Below, piece after piece: positions 62,330 through 64,000 of a DNA stretch of 64,000 nt (within the stretch, counting starts at the first letter, position 1; each line of letters opens with the position of its first letter). This stretch comes from Microbacterium sp. LWO14-1.2 (lineage in GTDB: Bacteria > Actinomycetota > Actinomycetes > Actinomycetales > Microbacteriaceae). The stretch is taken from NCBI RefSeq assembly GCF_038397715.1, contig NZ_CP151633.1:1612001-1676000 (forward strand), given 5' to 3'. The notes under the pieces are model-generated. The model was not told the origin of the DNA. It worked only from the letters and a program-made list of their open reading frames with translations, and did not search any database. The position numbers were made by a program, and so were the translations under genes.

Positions 62330-63277
62330 ATGTCCCGTCCCTCGTCACGGATGCTGTCGTTGCTGTCGCTCCTGCAGGCGCGGCGCGACTGGCCGGGCCC
62401 CGTGCTGGCCGAGCGCCTCGATGTCAGCCCGCGCACCGTCCGCCGTGACGTCGACCGGCTGCGCGAGCTCGGCTACCGCATCACCGCGACCAAGGGACCG
62501 GACGGCGGCTACCGACTGGATGCCGGATCGGAGCTGCCCCCGCTGCTCTTCGACGACGCGCAGGCCGTCGCGATCGCGGTCGCCCTGCAGGGTATGCCCG
62601 CGAGCGGCATCGACGTCGACGACGCAGCGGCGCGCGCCCTCGCGACCGTGCGCCAGGTGATGCCGTCGCGACTGCGGCACCGCATCGACGGCATCCGCTT
62701 CTCCGGGGTCGAGAACGAGACGCGCGTGGATCCGCGCGTGCTCGAGGCCGCGAGCGCCGCCACGCGCGATCGACTCGTGCTGCGGTTCGACTACGGTCCG
62801 GCCGATCGTCCGCCCCGCCGCACCGAGCCGCACGCGGTCGTGGCGAGGGAGGGCCGGTGGTACCTGCTCGCCTGGGACCTCGACGCCGACGACTGGCGCA
62901 CCTTCCGACTCGACCGGATGACCCCGCGCGTGCCGACCGGCCCCTCGTTCACCCCGCGCCCCCTGCCCGCCGCGGACGCGCAGACCTACCTCGCGGCCCG
63001 AGCCAAGGGGTCGGATGCCGAGGACCGCTGGCCCTGCTTCGGCGAGGTCGTGATCGAGCTCCCGGCGCACGAGGTCGCTCCGTGGATCGGATCCGACGGC
63101 TCGGTGGTCCCGGTCGACGACCGGTCGTGCCGCGTCAAGGTCGGGTCGTGGTCCTGGGTCGGGGTGCTCGCCGCCGTGACCCGCTTCGACGCTCCGTTCA
63201 CGGTCGCGGGTCCCGAGCCGCTGGCCGAGGCGGCGCGCACCCTCTCGGCGCGCTTCGCCGCGGCATCCCCTCGCTGA
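62330..63277 (+). CDS. WYL-domain transcriptional regulator (YafY type)
   Basis: 315 residues. N-terminal HTH_11 (MLSLLSLLQARRDWPGPVLAERLDVSPRTVRRDVDRLRELGYRITATKGPDGGYRL), then a WYL domain from about 140 (RLVLRFDYG; EGRWYLLAWDLDADDWRTFRLDRM) with the WYL-region signature as RWYLLAW. The C-terminal WCX part follows. Divergent from the VOC gene; probably controls it. Confidence 0.92.
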   Translation: MSRPSSRMLSLLSLLQARRDWPGPVLAERLDVSPRTVRRDVDRLRELGYRITATKGPDGGYRLDAGSELPPLLFDDAQAVAIAVALQGMPASGIDVDDAAARALATVRQVMPSRLRHRIDGIRFSGVENETRVDPRVLEAASAATRDRLVLRFDYGPADRPPRRTEPHAVVAREGRWYLLAWDLDADDWRTFRLDRMTPRVPTGPSFTPRPLPAADAQTYLAARAKGSDAEDRWPCFGEVVIELPAHEVAPWIGSDGSVVPVDDRSCRVKVGSWSWVGVLAAVTRFDAPFTVAGPEPLAEAARTLSARFAAASPR

Positions 63278-63364
63278 TCCCGCTCGCCCCGACGCACGGG
63301 CGAGAGCACGATCCGCCCCCGGTAGACTGGGATCGCCCCGCCGGCCCCTTCCTTAGGAGTGCGC

Positions 63365-64000
63365 GTGACCACCGCCCCTGCACCTGCCCACAAGCACGTC
63401 CCCGACTCCGTCGAGAACGCGATCGCGACTCCCGAGAAGGAGCAGCCCTACGCGGCGCTGGGCCTCAAGGACGACGAGTACGCCCGCATCAAGGAGATCC
63501 TGGGCCGCCGCCCGACCTCCGGCGAGCTGGCGATGTACTCGGTCATGTGGTCGGAGCACTGCTCGTACAAGTCGTCGAAGAACTACCTGCGCCGCTTCGG
63601 CCAGAAGGTGTCCGACGAGATGAAGGAACGCCTCATGGTCGGCATGGGGCAGAACGCCGGCGTCATCGACGTGGGCGAGGGCTGGGCCGTCACGTTCAAG
63701 GCCGAGTCGCACAACCACCCCTCGTTCATCGAGCCGTTCCAGGGCGCGGCGACCGGCGTCGGCGGCATCGTCCGCGACATCATCTCGATGGGCGCCCGCC
63801 CCGTCGCGGTCATGGACGCCCTGCGCTTCGGCGCGATCGACCACCCCGACACCGCCCGCGTCGTGCACGGCGTGACGAGCGGCATCAGCTTCTACGGCAA
63901 CTGCCTCGGCCTGCCGAACATCGGCGGCGAGACGGTCTTCGACTCCGTCTACCAGGCCAACCCGCTGGTCAACGCGCTGGCCGTGGGCGTCCTCCGCCAC
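63365..64000 (+). CDS. purL: Phosphoribosylformylglycinamidine synthase subunit PurL, N-terminal part (3' end outside window)
   Basis: The first 212 residues; the gene runs off the window. Start GTG 63365 with AGGAG six bases upstream and a TAGACT -10-like box at 63323. Sequence shows the usual PurL blocks [47 protein letters not shown] and [14 protein letters not shown]. It makes FGAM from FGAR, ATP and glutamine-derived ammonia, with PurQ and PurS elsewhere. Confidence 0.96.
   Translation, partial: MTTAPAPAHKHVPDSVENAIATPEKEQPYAALGLKDDEYARIKEILGRRPTSGELAMYSVMWSEHCSYKSSKNYLRRFGQKVSDEMKERLMVGMGQNAGVIDVGEGWAVTFKAESHNHPSFIEPFQGAATGVGGIVRDIISMGARPVAVMDALRFGAIDHPDTARVVHGVTSGISFYGNCLGLPNIGGETVFDSVYQANPLVNALAVGVLRH

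Overview
The window looks like chromosome from a high-GC actinobacterium, most likely Microbacteriaceae (Microbacterium or a close relative). This is inferred from the very high GC, the constant recurrence of GGATGCC/GGCATCC inside genes, GTG starts, and gene content (DUF2510 proteins, a MobF-type relaxase relic, VapBC45, MerR/TipAS, LacI-regulated ABC importer). No tRNA, rRNA or CRISPR array was seen. The window starts inside a glycosyltransferase gene and ends inside purL.

Layout. 1-12 kb: methionine aminopeptidase with a divergent small Xre regulator, an SDR, an ArsR/MFS pair, a DUF2975/Xre pair, the pantothenate genes panB-panC with a DUF2520 reductase-like gene, a TetR/DHA2 exporter pair and a VapBC45-type toxin-antitoxin pair. 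12-17 kb: SulP transporter, hemerythrin protein, a frameshifted secreted protein and small hypotheticals. 16.9-22.9 kb: one operon of solute-binding lipoprotein, ATPase, fused double permease, LacI regulator and metallophosphoesterase. 23-25.1 kb: HAD hydrolase and lipoproteins. 25.3-29.1 kb: four DUF2510 proteins, one carrying PASTA and two Ltp repeats.

29.2-42.2 kb is the accessory part. It holds a GmrSD-like DUF262/HNH protein, then a quinone-oxidoreductase/MarR pair, a decayed MobF/TraA relaxase, and a block made of a Vsr-like nuclease (minus strand) divergent from cytosine methyltransferase, GHKL ATPase, Z1-domain ATPase, PD-(D/E)XK nuclease and AIPR protein. The last three overlap and are probably one transcript with the first two. 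This is the best candidate for an exciting system: a methylation-linked anti-phage module with a MutL/MORC-like ATPase and an AIPR effector, next to remains of a conjugative element.

42.4-51.7 kb: housekeeping and hypothetical genes (SDR with an unusual N-terminal domain, TetR, RibD-like reductase, DUF2268 protease, TipAS regulator, GNAT, 6-phosphogluconate dehydrogenase). 51.9-59.9 kb: a probable catabolic region (IclR, large FAD oxidoreductase, MHS-family symporter, extended SDR, MalY-type aminotransferase, BKACE enzyme). 60.3-64 kb: Ser/Thr kinase, VOC protein, WYL regulator and purL.

Two intergenic repeat families recur: an about 66-bp hairpin element (three good copies, one relative) and a 31-bp unit found at eight places, nearly all at gene 3' ends. 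Several regulator/target pairs have clear palindromic operators (ArsR, TetR, MarR, Xre).
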